NCBI GenBank assembly: GCA_949825045.1
Contig: OX463815.1
Span: 27,581,356-27,645,355, forward strand
Direction of reading: 5' to 3'
Source: Argyresthia goedartella
Lineage: Eukaryota > Arthropoda > Insecta > Lepidoptera > Argyresthiidae
Length of the DNA: 64,000 nucleotides
Under the pieces are notes generated by a model. The model saw only the letters and a program-made list of their open reading frames with translations, made no database searches and was not told the origin of the DNA. Shown one piece after another: positions 34,321 through 46,629 of this stretch. Within the stretch, counting starts at the first letter, position 1. Each line of letters opens with the position of its first letter. Position numbers and translations under genes: made by a program.

Positions 34321-34324
34321 TGAC

Positions 34325-34550
34325 TAAAAAGTTACATCCAAAAACATACATTCTATCCCAAATTTACTAAATGCTACTACACCTTATTTTATACTAAACA
34401 ACATGGAGTCGTTTCGCTCCACTCCGTTTCTCCTCGGCTCCAGGTTGTATTTTAAAAATTCAGTATACGAACAGAAAGTGATCTATAGCAAGCAAACAAT
34501 GCGGTTCTGTGAAACTACATGTGAGCACGTGATGAACTTTTAGAAAATGG
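34325..34550 (+). repeat. Interspersed repeat Z, copy 1
   Basis: Shares, in order, a ctacatccaaaaa-like lead, aaacaacatgg, ctcctcggctccaggttgta and cgaacagaaagtgatctata with 58680-58965. The two copies are clearly homologous over at least 220 bases. Confidence 0.75.
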
Positions 34551-34777
34551 ATACCTACCTAAAGTTGACCGTCGTCGTCCCGTCATTGTCTACCGGAATA
34601 GGGACTCATATTGTATTTCATTGAAGTAGCTGGACGACCGTCACTGTACACAGACTTGATATCATGTTCATGACTGCAGTCTTGATGGTAATGCGAGTAG
34701 GGTACGGTAGCACATGGCATTGCTTTCTTGTAAATGATAGTGCCTACCACGACCCTACTAAAACCCCTAATTATAGG

Positions 34778-34890
34778 TACGCCACGAATTAAGAGCGCTG
34801 GGCGACGTTGGCGGGAATTACTGCGCATATGTACTGTACAGGTATGGAAAAATGACTACTGCGCATTCAAGGCCACCGCTCATAACTCGT
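34778..34890 (-). repeat. Half copy of the 27.15-kb foldback MITE
   Basis: Matches the interior and one arm (cgccacgaattaagagcgct, gggaattactgcgcatatgt, gcgcattcaaggccaccgct). The other arm is missing. Confidence 0.8.
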
Positions 34891-34894
34891 TTTT

Positions 34895-35555
34895 TTTCTT
34901 GTTTTCTTATTTACCAGCTAATTATCCATCGACGGATTTAAAAGTAAATCACAAATATATTTGATGAAATCTGTGTTACTTATATAGGTACCTACTTGTT
35001 TTATATAAATATTAATGAAAAAAAATGTAGCAGTATAAGAAGCAGTACGTTAAACGCAGTCCAAACCATTCTTAGTTCTACCTACACTTACTGGAATCTC
35101 AGAACCTATCTATAGCACGAAAACTGTAACAAAGTAAGCAAAGCCTTTGGCGCCCTCCCACGATGTCAATCAACGCCTCCACTCAAAGCCGTCTTCAATA
35201 TCACAGGCCCTAACACAGTGTATTAAAGACTACTATCGAGCAACGACTTAGGTAACTAGACTGCAGGCGACAAGTCGCTGACAGGATAGCAAATGAATGA
35301 TGTTGTAATGTAAGGTCTAGTCCAAATGCTAGAGAGGTCACACGGACCGTCAAAATATGACTGGACATGTAGCAATGCGATTTAATTACATTGTCTGTCG
35401 CTTCATTGCAGTTTTGACTGGGAAATACAGGGCTATTTTTGGGCCCCTAGCCGAATTTCTTCACGTCATAGTATGGCAGAAGTGCAATCAATTTGGGAAA
35501 TAAAATACGATGTACATTTTTTTACATTTTGTCGCCAATCGGTCCCAAATTAAAA
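34895..35555. other. Non-coding, nothing recognised
   Basis: No repeats or coding blocks identified. Confidence 0.4.
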
Positions 35556-35560
35556 TGGGA

Positions 35561-35788
35561 AATATTAAACTGCACATAAAAAATACTTATTTGCACAGCA
35601 AATATCTCTTATACTTGATGCAGTAGCTTAGGTGAAGGGTAAAGGGTGTGAGCAAAGCGAAGCCCCCTTTATCCTGCGTGTTAGGTTGAACATGTAAGAA
35701 CAACATAAAATATTTAAAACATAAAAACTGTTTTTTCTGATCCTTTTTTGCTGTGCAAAGCAGTATTTTTGATGTGCGATTAAATACT
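35561..35788. mobile_element. Type-2 hairpin-core MITE
   Basis: Arms at about 35561-35605 and 35749-35788 face each other (actgcacataaaaaatactt; tttgcacagcaaa against tttgctgtgcaaa). These TIRs are unrelated to type 1. The shared core is at 35621-35702 (cagtagcttaggtgaagggt to gttgaacatgtaagaaca). Confidence 0.78.
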
Positions 35789-35789
35789 A

Positions 35790-36560
35790 GCCAGTAAAAA
35801 TTATGCTCACTTCTCGTTTGTTCACCGCTCATTATCATATATATATATTCTCGGTCGCTCGCGGCTCGCGGCGCGTCGAGCGCAAGAGAACCGAACGCGC
35901 CTAGAAATTTTAAAGTGGCATAAAAAACGTATATTTTGAAAAAGAGAAAAATATCATCCTTTTTATCATGTTTTTTTTTCTTTCCATAAATCATATTCAC
36001 TTTTTGGCTAGCGTTCCAAAAATAACCCAATTAACCCTGTCAATTGCGCTCTCTGGGCACATAGTCCAAGTGCATTGCCCGATTGATCGGACCACGAGAA
36101 TTTTATTTTCCGGTTTTTTCGATTATGGAACTATCATTTTCCACGTGCTCCCAACAGTTGGACGATCAGAATTTTAATTTTTTGTTGTACGATTAAGGAA
36201 TTGGACTATTATTTTCTTAAACCACGTGGTCTACCGATCGAACCAAAAACCACTTTATTATTTTAACAACGAGCCATCCGTATTTCGTTATTTAAAAGAT
36301 TTTCAAGTCCATGAAACTGGGAAAACCATTTTAAGATAATTGTGTTCTTAAATAATTGGCGTTGCTCCCATCAAAAATATTTCAGGATTACCGTAATTTC
36401 TCTTATAAACAGAATATCCTTCATTTGTCCTCTACAGCATACATTGCTCTAATTTCCTTCGCCTATTAGTTGGTTGTATTGTATTACTGTTAAATGTCAA
36501 TAGTTTTCCTAGTTAGTCTATATCTCAGTTTTCAGTCAGATTCTAAACAAATATTTACAT
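35790..36560. other. Non-coding with a CpG-rich patch
   Basis: A TATATATATA run at about 35839-35849 is followed by a strongly CpG-rich patch (35850-35905, cgctcgcggctcgcggcgcg). This could be a promoter, but no transcript or frame supports it. The rest is AT-rich. Confidence 0.35.
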
Positions 36561-36567
36561 AATAGTT

Positions 36568-36750
36568 TTTAGTGTTCCATACCCAAAGGATGCCAAACGG
36601 GACCGTATTACTAAGCCTCTGCTATGCGTCGATCTGCCTGTCTGTCAGTCACCGTGGTCTATTTGATGAACCGTTATAGGTAGAATGTTGAAATTTTCGC
36701 AGAATGTGTATTTCTACTGCCGCTACAGCAACAAATAATGAACGACAAGA
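36568..36750 (-). repeat. gggttccgtacc repeat family, 3' fragment
   Basis: Reverse copy of the family's 3' part: gttccatacccaaaggatgc, gggaccgtattactaagcct, tgaaattttcgcagaatg. Confidence 0.8.
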
Positions 36751-36754
36751 GATT

Positions 36755-37480
36755 TTATAAATTTAAGGGAGACCTGTTTAAACACCTCCATCATTCAAAT
36801 ATGTTCGACGGTTTTGCGGCTTATCACATGGTTGTGGTGGCGTAATTGGTTTGATAACGGTCCGGTAATCTTTAAGTTCTGGGTTTGAATCCAATTTTGG
36901 ACAAAATATTGTTTTATATTTTTAGTGCTTGTTTTCTTGTACGATGACCTGCTCTTAACCGATTTTTTCAGTTTTATAGTTTCATTGGTGAGATCTATGA
37001 TTATAATAAAGCTTTAATTAAATCCTAAGATTATATCAAGGTTATCATGCTTAGTGTAATAAATGGGTCAAAGGTCCACTCAGGGAAAATAATCAGGGTC
37101 CTAAAACCTTTGAAATTTCAGCTGAATTATCGTTTTAAAACTGATATTATTTGGCACCTATATACGTAAAAACTAGAAAACAATCTATTAGCCCATCAAT
37201 TTAAAGTGAATAGTTATTTTTAACCATATTTTGCTCAATTTTCTGAGATGTTTTTGTGAGTGACATCGATTATTTCGTTCAGAAACAACCAACCCCAAGT
37301 AACCGTTTAAAAATGTTGATCAAGTGACATCACGAGGGGTTTTACTTTAAACCTTATTTACAAATAAATTAGACATCTATTCTTCGAAATAACCAAATTT
37401 AAATCATAAAACAGGCTAAAAATATATGAAAAGGTACTGCACTAAGTATATGTATTTAGCATCGTCCGTTATAGTTATTA
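36755..37480. other. Non-coding, nothing recognised
   Basis: AT-rich sequence without repeat matches to the rest of the window. Confidence 0.45.
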
Positions 37481-37482
37481 GT

Positions 37483-37640
37483 AAAGTCCATGTCAGGATT
37501 AAGGGGCCAGAGGGTAAGAGGAAATGGCGTGGGGGGTGACGTCCCTCACACCAAGGAAGCATCGACGCTCTTTATCGACTTTTTATTTTGCTAGCGTTGA
37601 CTTGTAATTGCGAATTTAAAATAGCATCGGCTGGTTCTCA
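37483..37640 (+). repeat. Interspersed repeat S, copy 2
   Basis: Matches 29785-29965 (gtaaagtccatgtcaggatt, agaggaaat, then gcgaatttaaaatagcatcg). It ends directly against the type-1 MITE copy B. Confidence 0.65.
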
Positions 37641-37647
37641 GTCTATA

Positions 37648-38061
37648 TGTCACCGTAGGATAGTCAAAATCGTTAGTTGATAAACTAATGCGTTAGTGGC
37701 TCAACTATCGACAGATATTAAACCAGACCGACAGCATTTGGAATTTAGGTTTCATTTGTTCTTATATGTCAACCTAACACGAAGACTATTCGGGGGCTTC
37801 GCTGCGCTCGCCCCCTCTAGTTTTCACCTAAGCTACCGCAGTGCTTGCGGCAGCTTAGGTGCAAACGAAATACCAGGGTATTTCGTTTGCAATTCAAGTT
37901 GAAACCAGTTTACTATTTAACCGTTTTAACCGTTAGTTTATCAACTAATGCGTCATATAGTAAGCAGTACGCTACATTTTACTATCTGTCGATAGTTGAC
38001 CAAGTAACGAGAAAAAAAATGGTTGTTTATCAACTAACGGTTTGACTATCTTAGGGTGACA
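37648..38061. mobile_element. Type-1 hairpin-core MITE, copy B
   Basis: TGTCACCGTAGG...CTTAGGGTGACA termini with TA on both sides, about 35-45 bp of imperfect TIR, and interior taac foldbacks as in copy A. The shared core (37758-37879) is inverted relative to copies A and C. Two extra hairpins sit in the core (37825-37861 and 37861-37890), absent from the other copies. Confidence 0.9.
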
Positions 38062-38364
38062 TATATAAAAGGGTAAAATCCAATAATTCATACAGAAATT
38101 TAATGGAAAATTGTCGAAATTTATTTATGATGGATGATGCATACCTACTATCATATGGTCAACCGACTAAATGTCACCCTGTACATAAAGCCAACTGGTT
38201 AACTTATTGCATTTTCAGACTGTGTTGTGGTTCGTATTTCGTAATTCCTTTATCACACAAAACAAGCTTTACAAGAAAGCTTATTAATATTATACTTAAA
38301 GGTGCTCCTTCTTTTATCTAAATAATCGAATCTCTAAATATATTTTCATGATAAACCATTTTTT

Positions 38365-39980
38365 ATTGATTTCGTGAGACTATCTATATTATCTTATTTT
38401 TTTAGAGATAACCCAAGTAGCACAAAAGTTCTGTGTAACAGCATTTTTACAGTCACCTTGGACACATTAGCTGCTAAAAATTGCTGTATATCAGCATTAT
38501 ATGCGCATATAATGCTGATATAATTCTAATTTGGGCACAAATTACGTGACACATTGCTGTACAACTGAATTATAATAGCATTATATTATCATTAATAAAG
38601 GCAACAGCTACTCAGTGCTGAACATTGTCTGGCAAACAAGGCACGTGGTACTCATTATAGTTAATATTCAGCCATTCTCATACTCATTCGCAAAATTGGA
38701 ATAAATGTGGATATCATAAATGCTGTATCAAAGCTAAAAGTAAATTATCAGTGAAATTGTGGTGTGCAGAAACGCATTTTAAATTTTTACTCCGTACAAG
38801 AGTGTTGAAGTGCAATAAGTAATATTGTGCGTGTAAATGAAGATGTTTTTGATGCCATTTGTGGATAAATAATAAAGTTCATGTTAAGTAAAACTTTGAA
38901 TTATTTCAATTATGTGTTAAATTGTATCGGGAATGTAACTTTATTGTGAAATACCATACATATTTCGGTCGAAATTTTCACGCGCTCTCATAATATCCAC
39001 AAATAAGTGAAAAAAGTTCAAAATAAAATAGGCTATTTGCAAGTATTTTTTTTAAATATTACTTTTTATTGTGAGCGCTGTTTACATATTCATTTATTTT
39101 TGATATAGTTCAGTTCAAACCGATATTTTCTAATATAAACTAAATGGATAAAGGCTAAATGTTTACAACAATACGCGTTACGTACTTAAAAATGGCGGAT
39201 AAACCAGTGGTCAATGTTACCTTAAATTTAAAGCTAAATGCTATATAAGTCTCCACGCATGGCTTATAGTGGTAAATTGTAACTCAACCAGCAGTCTTAA
39301 TGTCGACTTCAATTCTATTCAATTCAGCCCTCAATTCAGTCCTGGGCTAAATTGACGGGCACTATGTACAGAATTATAGCAGTGCGCTGCTGTGTTACTG
39401 CATAAAAGGTCACACTTGGTACAATATTGTCCTATATTAATGCTGATATACGAGTATACTCTATCAGTGAGTAATGATGTAAAAGTCCACGTTTAAGCAG
39501 CATCTCTATGCTGCTTAATTATATCTTTATATCTTTGTTAATATACTTCACATCGTCTCTGTTTGCTTTATAGAGGTTCGTATGTCCTCTCTTAAAATGC
39601 AAGTGTTGTAAAGGTACACCTGTGAACCATTATTCAGAAAACTGCACTATTAGTGTGCACAAAATGCGCTTTTGCAGGTGATAGGGTACAACGCTACTAA
39701 ACGCTGAATAACAGTGAATCTGTGGCGTCTGTGTAGCGCTTAATAGAATCGCAGTACCGAATATTGCATTATATTAGGTATCATGTCCTATGCAGCTATT
39801 GCAGTCCGAGTGAACACTAATAAGTCGTTAAAAGTGTTTAAACATCCGATGTGGACCTTGTGTGGAATTATATAATGCAGCTTTGTGCTACTAGGGAAGC
39901 TCGCCTTTGTACGCTATTTTTATGAAAGTCTTGTTGTCTTTATATTATTTGTGTGCACTAAAGAAATTATGAATTATGTA
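38365..39980 (+). repeat. LINE 3'-tail motif copy 3, interrupted by a 1.49-kb insertion
   Basis: The tail reads tttagagataa up to 38411, then resumes aagctcgcctttgtacgct from 39897, with tgtgtgcactaaagaaatta as in the 26.5-kb copy. Comparison with the uninterrupted copies at 2.85 and 26.56 kb shows the empty site gagataagctcg, so everything between is an insertion. Confidence 0.75.
38412..39896. mobile_element. 1.49-kb non-autonomous element with CCC...GGG ends
   Basis: Termini CCCAAGTAGCACAAA and TTTGTGCTACTAGGG are inverted repeats of about 15 bp with one mismatch. Flanks indicate a 2-base AA duplication at most. No frame above about 60 codons exists inside. A perfect 36-bp palindrome is at 38487-38522. 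The short duplication and CCC start do not fit piggyBac (TTAA) or Tc1/mariner (TA). I cannot assign the superfamily. Confidence 0.75.
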
Positions 39981-39985
39981 TAATA

Positions 39986-40300
39986 AACGGTCAAGTGCGT
40001 CTCGGACGCCGTACCACCGCACGATGGCATTGAAGTATCTTTCATGGGATTAGGTATTTTTAATTTTCGTGTGTGTTAAGATAGAATAAAATTATTGGTG
40101 CGGCTACTTTAATACTCCACGTATGGAACCAGGCATTTTTATGTTTGTATGTGGTATGGAAAGAAATTGTTCCCATCCCCCCTACTTGACCCATACATTT
40201 ATCTATTTTCAGGTTCATAACACATTAATATCTTCGAAACAAGCACTTTTATTTGTCATGTCCCACGATACCGCTTGTTTTTTTTTTTTTCTGATTTGCC
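39986..40300 (+). repeat. gggttccgtacc repeat family, 5' fragment
   Basis: Head acggtcaagtgcgtctcgga, then attggtgcggctactttaat and tgtttgtatgtggtatggaa, as in the copies at 31.6 and 63.3 kb. It is followed by a gatttgccccccaatt block shared with 41.2, 42.7 and 46.9 kb. Confidence 0.75.
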
Positions 40301-40487
40301 CCCCAATTATGTCCTCTCTATCTATATATTTATTATTATTTTTTCCTGTAATATTTAGATAAAAACCTATATTGAGTATTTATTTCAAAATTTTAAGATC
40401 ACTATAGTTCCGGAGATAAGGTGGTGGGAAGGGACTTATTTGCCTATTTTCTAAAATAAAAACTGAGCATTTCAGGTTAATAAAAAA

Positions 40488-41074
40488 CCGGCCAAGTGCA
40501 ACTCCGACTCGTGCACGAAGGCTTCCGTACCATTGTCTATAAAAACGGCAACAAAATCACGATTGTTGACTGGCCCTTAAATATTATTTTATTTTTAAAT
40601 TTGATGATATAACTCAATATTCTGTGAATATTTTAAGCGTTTACCTGTTGCCGTTATCGATATCGAGCAAAAACGAGCAAAAAAACCTTATGCAGGTTCA
40701 AAATGGCGGCCCGTCCCAACTACCCTCGGTTTTTGAAAAGATAAATATTTGTTTTATTTTAATTTAATTATTTATTTTTAAAGTGAATATATAACAAAAT
40801 ATTCTGTGAATATTTCAGGTGTCTACCTGTTGCCGTTGCAATATCGAGCAAAATAATTACGTTTGTTCTATGGGAGCCCCCTTAAATATTTATTTTACTC
40901 TGTTTTTTAGTATTTTTTGTTATAGCGGCAACAGACATATATATTCTGTGAAAATTTCAACTGACTAACTACCACGGTTCCTGAGATACAGCCTGGTGAC
41001 AGACGGACAGATAGACGGATGGACAGCGGAGTCTTAGTAATAGGGTTTTACCCTTTGGGTACGGAACCCTAAAA
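40488..41074 (+). repeat. gggttccgtacc repeat family, long copy
   Basis: Head accggccaagtgcaactccg; tail tttgggtacggaaccctaaa. The middle contains two cctgttgccgtt segments (about 40644 and 40828), suggesting internal duplication. The 3' terminal hairpin is weakened here (tagggttttaccc). Confidence 0.82.
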
Positions 41075-42539
41075 AAGAGATCCTCGTGACAAACCCTTTT
41101 ATTGCAATGTAATGTATTACACTGTTATATGAAATTATTATTATTATGTGACATGTCAAATAAAAGATCTATTTTTTATATACTTTGATTTTTTGCATGA
41201 TTTGTCCCCCAATTCTGCACCCCCTTTTTAAGCCATAATGGTTTGGTCACCTTGGTGAGTACATGATTGTTTTAAATATATTTATATATACATATTGTAT
41301 TGTCTCTTTCTTGTACCAATTTATTTTTATTTATTTAACTGTCAGCAACACAAAATGAGATTTGTACCTACAATATATCCAAAAATCGATCAAAGTGATT
41401 TGATAGTGATAGTGATACCAGTTTGTGACAAAATAAAAGTAGTGTTTTGACAAAAGAATCGAGAACATTAGTTCATTTCCGTTCATTGAATGATTGATTG
41501 CTTTATAATTGATATTATTTCTAAATCCACTTGGGAAGGTGCATTACACGAAAGGATTTAAAAAAGACTAATGTCAGTCAGTGATTGATTTTACATAGAA
41601 GTTTAGGTTAAGTTATTTAAAAGATCGCAAGCCCTAAACTGGGTGGTACCTTTTCTGAGTTACTGAGGGGTTTTCCGACAGCTCGCCAGATGGCGCCGTT
41701 GGATTCCCTTTGGTGTGGTCTGAATTGTGTAAAGTAAAGTCCATTTTGGACCGCGGTCCTTTTATTTCAGCGGTGAACCAACGCAATAAGTTTAGTGTTT
41801 GCATAATTAACTTAAAAAAATCCTTCACACTACGCCCCGAGGTTAAAAGATAACATAGTATATTTCCCACTATTACTACTAATGTGTTCTTACAATAATA
41901 GCTTAATTGACTATATATCATAACACATAGTGTAGTAAAACCGTAAAAAGATTTCACAAAAACCGAGGAAACACTAAATCAAAGCCACATCGCCGCCTAT
42001 TCTCTCACGCCCTCTAGCGAGCTGTTCGGAAACTCAGCTATTTCCAATCAACTGTCTTAAAACTCCTCCTTGCGGTGAAGTGGCAAGTAAGGTAATTCAT
42101 AGAGATGCAATGAAAATTTTCTATATTTCTGAATTCGGCCGAATGTTGCAGAATATTTGGCCAAATACCAAATTGTGGATAGTGAAAAAAATACTTATAA
42201 ATAAAATCGGACAAGTATCAACGAAACACGTCTGAAATAAATTACCGTGAAGGTGACAAAAAGTGATAAGGAACAATAAATTATAAGCCATTGAAATGGT
42301 GACATTTTTATTGATACAGACTTTTAGTGCCACAGTCTGACAGAAAAAAATAGAAATAATGTGTGTTTTGAAAAGATTAGCTCGCCAATAAAAACACGTT
42401 TTTTCAATGAATCTGTCATCCGCAACATGTGCAACTGTCTCCTAATTATGGATTTTTCATTAATTTTCCTGTTATATTTTAGTAAAGCTTAAATTTAGGA
42501 AAACTATATACTAATATTTACAAAATTTTAGAATCAATA

Positions 42540-42976
42540 GTAGTGGGGGAGGGGTGGCCTTTTCTTGCCTATTTTCTTATTTTTTTTTTTAACTTTCTTG
42601 TCAGTTTAATCGAAAAAAATTGAGATATTGGCAACAAGCCCTTTCGCTAGACATGTCACATAACAGTTTGGAATTTTTTTTTATTTTATTTCTGATTTTC
42701 CCCTCAATTGTGTCCCCCTATTGAAACCATACATTTCGAATTACTTTTCCTCTAACATTTAAGGAAAACATATAACGTAATTGTTTTTATTTTTTTGTAT
42801 CAGTAGTTTGGGCCGTAAGGGGGTGGGGGGGGGTTAATAAGCATAAGCATACCAAATTTATAACTTTATCGGTCTAGAATTCGGTCATTTAATATTTAAC
42901 TTTTACACCTGACAGATGACTGATCATGATCATACAATGGCTCCGTTTTTCCTGTTTAAGTTACGGAACCCTAAAA
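42540..42976 (+). repeat. Long-variant repeat ending ggaaccctaaaaa, copy 1
   Basis: A g-rich start (gtggggga), caacaagccctttcgctag, a ttttcccctcaattgtgtcc block, and an end gttacggaaccctaaaaata. It shares structure with 46630-47278 and probably with 41080-41240. Confidence 0.65.
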
Positions 42977-42979
42977 ATA

Positions 42980-45050
42980 ATTAAATTGCGTTTGCTTGCC
43001 AGTGCTGCATGCAGAATGCATGCTGACACTCATGGTCAACAAACTAGTATAAAAACCAACTGCATTAATACTCATTACTTTAACTAATTTAAGATTTACA
43101 AAAGGTTGATTTGCCTAATGCACCGCCTTAAATTTTGTCCGCATATGGCAGGCATTTAATAATTTATTAATCAAATTGAAATGCTGCAACTTTAAGAATC
43201 CATAAAACATGAATCAGATGATCTAGGTATTTAAATTTAATAGCTAGCAATTTATTACTGTCGATAGTTGCATCGCGATAATTGCAAACGCATTCAGCCT
43301 AAAATGCCAAGAAACAGGGTGTTATCCTTGTGAAATGCAGACTAAATCTAGAAAATATTTAAGAGCTGACGTATTTCATCAAGTTTCAAATAATTCCATT
43401 AGTAGTAACATGAATGCAAATTGTGTGTGATGTACGTGTATTCTTCTCACTAGAAATAAACCCGAGCTAAACATAAATACTCAGTAACTTAGGTAGGTAG
43501 TTTTAACATCTAGAAGGAATCTTAAGACTCTCCCAAATGATGAGAAATTATCTCTAGGAAAGCAATATTTTGTTCACTTACTTCTGTGTCTTTAATCGTC
43601 TTGTTCATAATTCATACATGACCACAACTATTATACTGATTTATTATTTTTGTCGTTATTGTCGTAGTGTTATTATATAGTATGCTGTTTTCAATTATCG
43701 AAGCAGGTATCGTTTTAAAAGTTCAAGTTGACAACATTTCCGTATATCAGAACCATAACTCAGCTATTTCACACGACATACCAATGAATATCTGATCATC
43801 AATTCAATGGATGTGTCGCAACCGCACCCCAAACACAGAAAAGCCACGGCCAAATACCATCGAGATTGCTTTCAATAAATAATTTATCAAAGACAGAGGC
43901 ATTATTTTTTAATCTCGTCGAGTGTGGCATCAGATGACGAGAATGTTGAGCCTACAGCCGTTTAGACGACCGATTCGGGGGCTCATTGTATGGTAATTTG
44001 ACAGTTTGTAATGACATGCTGATATTGCTACGAGTCACTTGTGACAGACTACTGCATGTAGGTACTGAATGTTTAGTCTGGTGGGTGGCATAAATAGATA
44101 AAAACTTTCCATTTACAGAAATTACCCTATGAAATTAGAAACGGGAAGCTTGTTGAAGCAAGATAGACACAAATGTGGATTACTCAGACAGGTCGATTTT
44201 TAACCAAACATTGTAGTATTCGTTTAATAACATTCAACTCGGAAACGTCTCATGCTTCTAATACTTCCACCGGTATGGTGAGATAATGTCAAGTCATCTT
44301 GCCATTACTGAGCGATGGAGACGACACTCTACCGCCGATTACTATCTGTTGCAATGCATTTGTTACCGCCGGGTACAGTAGGTAATTTGTAGTTTGAATT
44401 CCGTAAAGCAAAAACTTCAAAAAAAGATACAGGTAATTTGTATTGTCAGTGAGATCAGATGCCGCAATAGGTACCTACTTAGGTTGCATCATTAAAGAAC
44501 CACAGGCTGCAGTTCATATGCATCGCGGTATAGCCATCTTAATAGTGCTATGTCTGTAAAAGGATTTATTTTGGTCAAGGAACCAACAGTTTTTAATCTG
44601 GTTAAAAATCGAAACGCGTGCGTCTGAGCCTGGCTACCCATCTGCATGAGTTGCATGCAATCATTATTGTGTCACACTTGTTTGGGTTATATACATAGGT
44701 TTCCACATTCCGAAATCTGAAAGGCTACTGTAGCCTTATGATGTTATTTTAACTTCCAGAAAATGTATTCGCTTTTAAAAAAAAAGACCTATTACTATAA
44801 CATAATTTGCCACGAGCTGTCTTTATTGAGACTGCTCGTTTACGCGAGTTTCTGATTGGTCAATTTTTAAAAGCGATTGGAATTCCTAGATGTCAGTATT
44901 ACATGAATAGTCTAAAGGATGACTTTCAAATTTCTGAAAATAATACTTAATTCCTCATCGTTCCTCTCCGATTGGCACCTACTCGGAAGCTTTCAAATTA
45001 CAAATGTATCATTTTCTGGCTTGGAGTTTTATGAGAACTGACTGTTGAGC
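42980..45050. other. Long stretch without recognisable genes
   Basis: AT-rich, no repeats matched. A possible short minus-strand leader exon at 43582-43608 (MNKTIKDTE then GTAAGT) is too short to support. Confidence 0.45.
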
Positions 45051-45054
45051 TCTG

Positions 45055-45320
45055 TGGTCTAATGGGTTCACACAGAAGATGCAGGTTCGATTCCCGACCA
45101 TGTTCCAATGAGATAATTAATTTATCTTAAGTTCATTATCGGACGTTCAGTGTTTCGGATGACACGTTAAGCTGTGGGTCCCGGCTTCTATCGCTACATG
45201 GTAGTGGTCGTAAAAACCTCCACAAACCCGCACTGAGCCAGCTTATGGCAAACCAGCATGGCTTAATCTTACTCGTATTCGGGTAAAGGCCGGTGCCCCT
45301 CGATGGGGAATTGATGGGCT
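45055..45320 (+). mobile_element. tRNA-derived SINE, family B, copy 2
   Basis: A-box-like tgtggtctaatggg at about 45053-45066 and B box ggttcgattcccg at about 45084-45096, correctly ordered for an internal Pol III promoter. A long tail follows (atgacacgttaagctgtggg, tcgggtaaaggccggtgccc). It is the fullest copy of this family in the window. Confidence 0.8.
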
Positions 45321-45422
45321 GTATGAAATACTGAGTTTTGTGCCTTTATTACCCGTAGTCACAGATAACGTGGTCCACCTAACAAGTTCACCTGGGTGTA
45401 CTAAGGGGACTTGTTCTGACCG

Positions 45423-45447
45423 TTGGTACACCTCTGAGGTGTACCAA
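45423..45447. repeat. Perfect 12-bp hairpin
   Basis: ttggtacacctc and gaggtgtaccaa flank a single T. Adjacent weaker inverted words (aacaagt/acttgtt) extend the foldback on the left. Confidence 0.85.
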
Positions 45448-45499
45448 GGGCACCGCTACCTGTTATGTACCTGCAACTCGATATTTTTGCAATCAGTCA

Positions 45500-46625
45500 A
45501 TAAAGTTGCGAAAATCATGAACGCCGATAACAACAGTAGTAACAGCTCAACGCTGCCATTATTCAATCTCGCAAATATCTACGCTTCAAATATTTATGGC
45601 AAGATATTAAGATGATTATAGTTATCGGTTGCTAAGCTTCGGTCTGAATTGCTACTTGAATTTCTGTCATCACCACGCTAACGGGTAAGTGAGAGATTTG
45701 CGAAAGCAAACGACCACGTCGAGGTTTCAACATTTTGCTCCAACTTTTTGGTTTATTTACAGGTGTATGATGCAAAACAAAACATACTTGCGTTATAGTC
45801 ATCCAATCCAAATTTAATTATTCCGCATGTCCATTTCCTACCAATCCAATTTCGTTTTTAACCTCATTAATTTGTACGGCAGCAATATTCTACGCCAAAT
45901 AAGTAAAACAAACCTTGTCGATAAAATAAGTTACATAAAAGCAGTGAGCAAACATTGTTCCCAGAATGACGCTAGAGCCAGACTATTATTATTATTATGG
46001 CTGTTAGGTATGGTAACTTATTTTCATAGACAAGGTACATTTTATTTCCACGTAAAATTACTAGAACATAATTATCTGTGGTTCGTTTCTAATTCTAGCA
46101 CATATTACTGCAGGCCACATAACTAAGATGAAAGCTTTATGATCTGACAGAGTGAGTTAACATAGCATTTACGTAAAGGCCACCCCGCCGATTATTTATA
46201 TGTGGAAATCATTTAACCCGCAGTTAAGGAAACACCTTTACAATGATTGTCAGTTTGGAGCAAATGGAGGTTAATATCAGAGTGTTAAGTGATGTAAATT
46301 TGTACTCCCTACGGGAGCTAATGTTATCGTATTATGCTGATAACACATCTATTTGAGATTATATTCATTGTGAGCTGACATTTCTGTGCACTTTGAAAAC
46401 ATGAGAAAGTGAGGTGTTGAGTACTGTTTATGGAAGGTAGCTTAGATCGAGCTAATGATATAATACTGAGGCGACTTTGGAAGTCAGGCAGTTCCAGTGA
46501 CGCAAAACCACATCCGCACTTACCTATCTAAAGGGAAAATTAAGTGTTAAACCGCTGGTTTCAAGTATCCTGTAAAACCAGTAATGTATGCCTCTTTATT
46601 ATTCTTCTAATAATGTACCACTTTC
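45500..46625. other. Non-coding, nothing recognised
   Basis: A strong donor-like gggtaagtgag lies at 45679-45689, but no start or acceptor defines an exon. Remaining frames are AT-biased. Confidence 0.4.
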
Positions 46626-46629
46626 GACG

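Noticed and set aside
35587..36030. 147-codon minus-strand frame
   Set aside because: It runs through the type-2 MITE core and into CpG-rich non-coding sequence; composition is not protein-like.
41634..41957. 107-codon minus-strand frame
   Set aside because: No recognisable domain, no splice or start context, and mixed composition; cannot be supported as a gene.
45340..45615. 91-codon plus-strand frame
   Set aside because: Crosses the end of a SINE and a perfect hairpin; no protein family resemblance.
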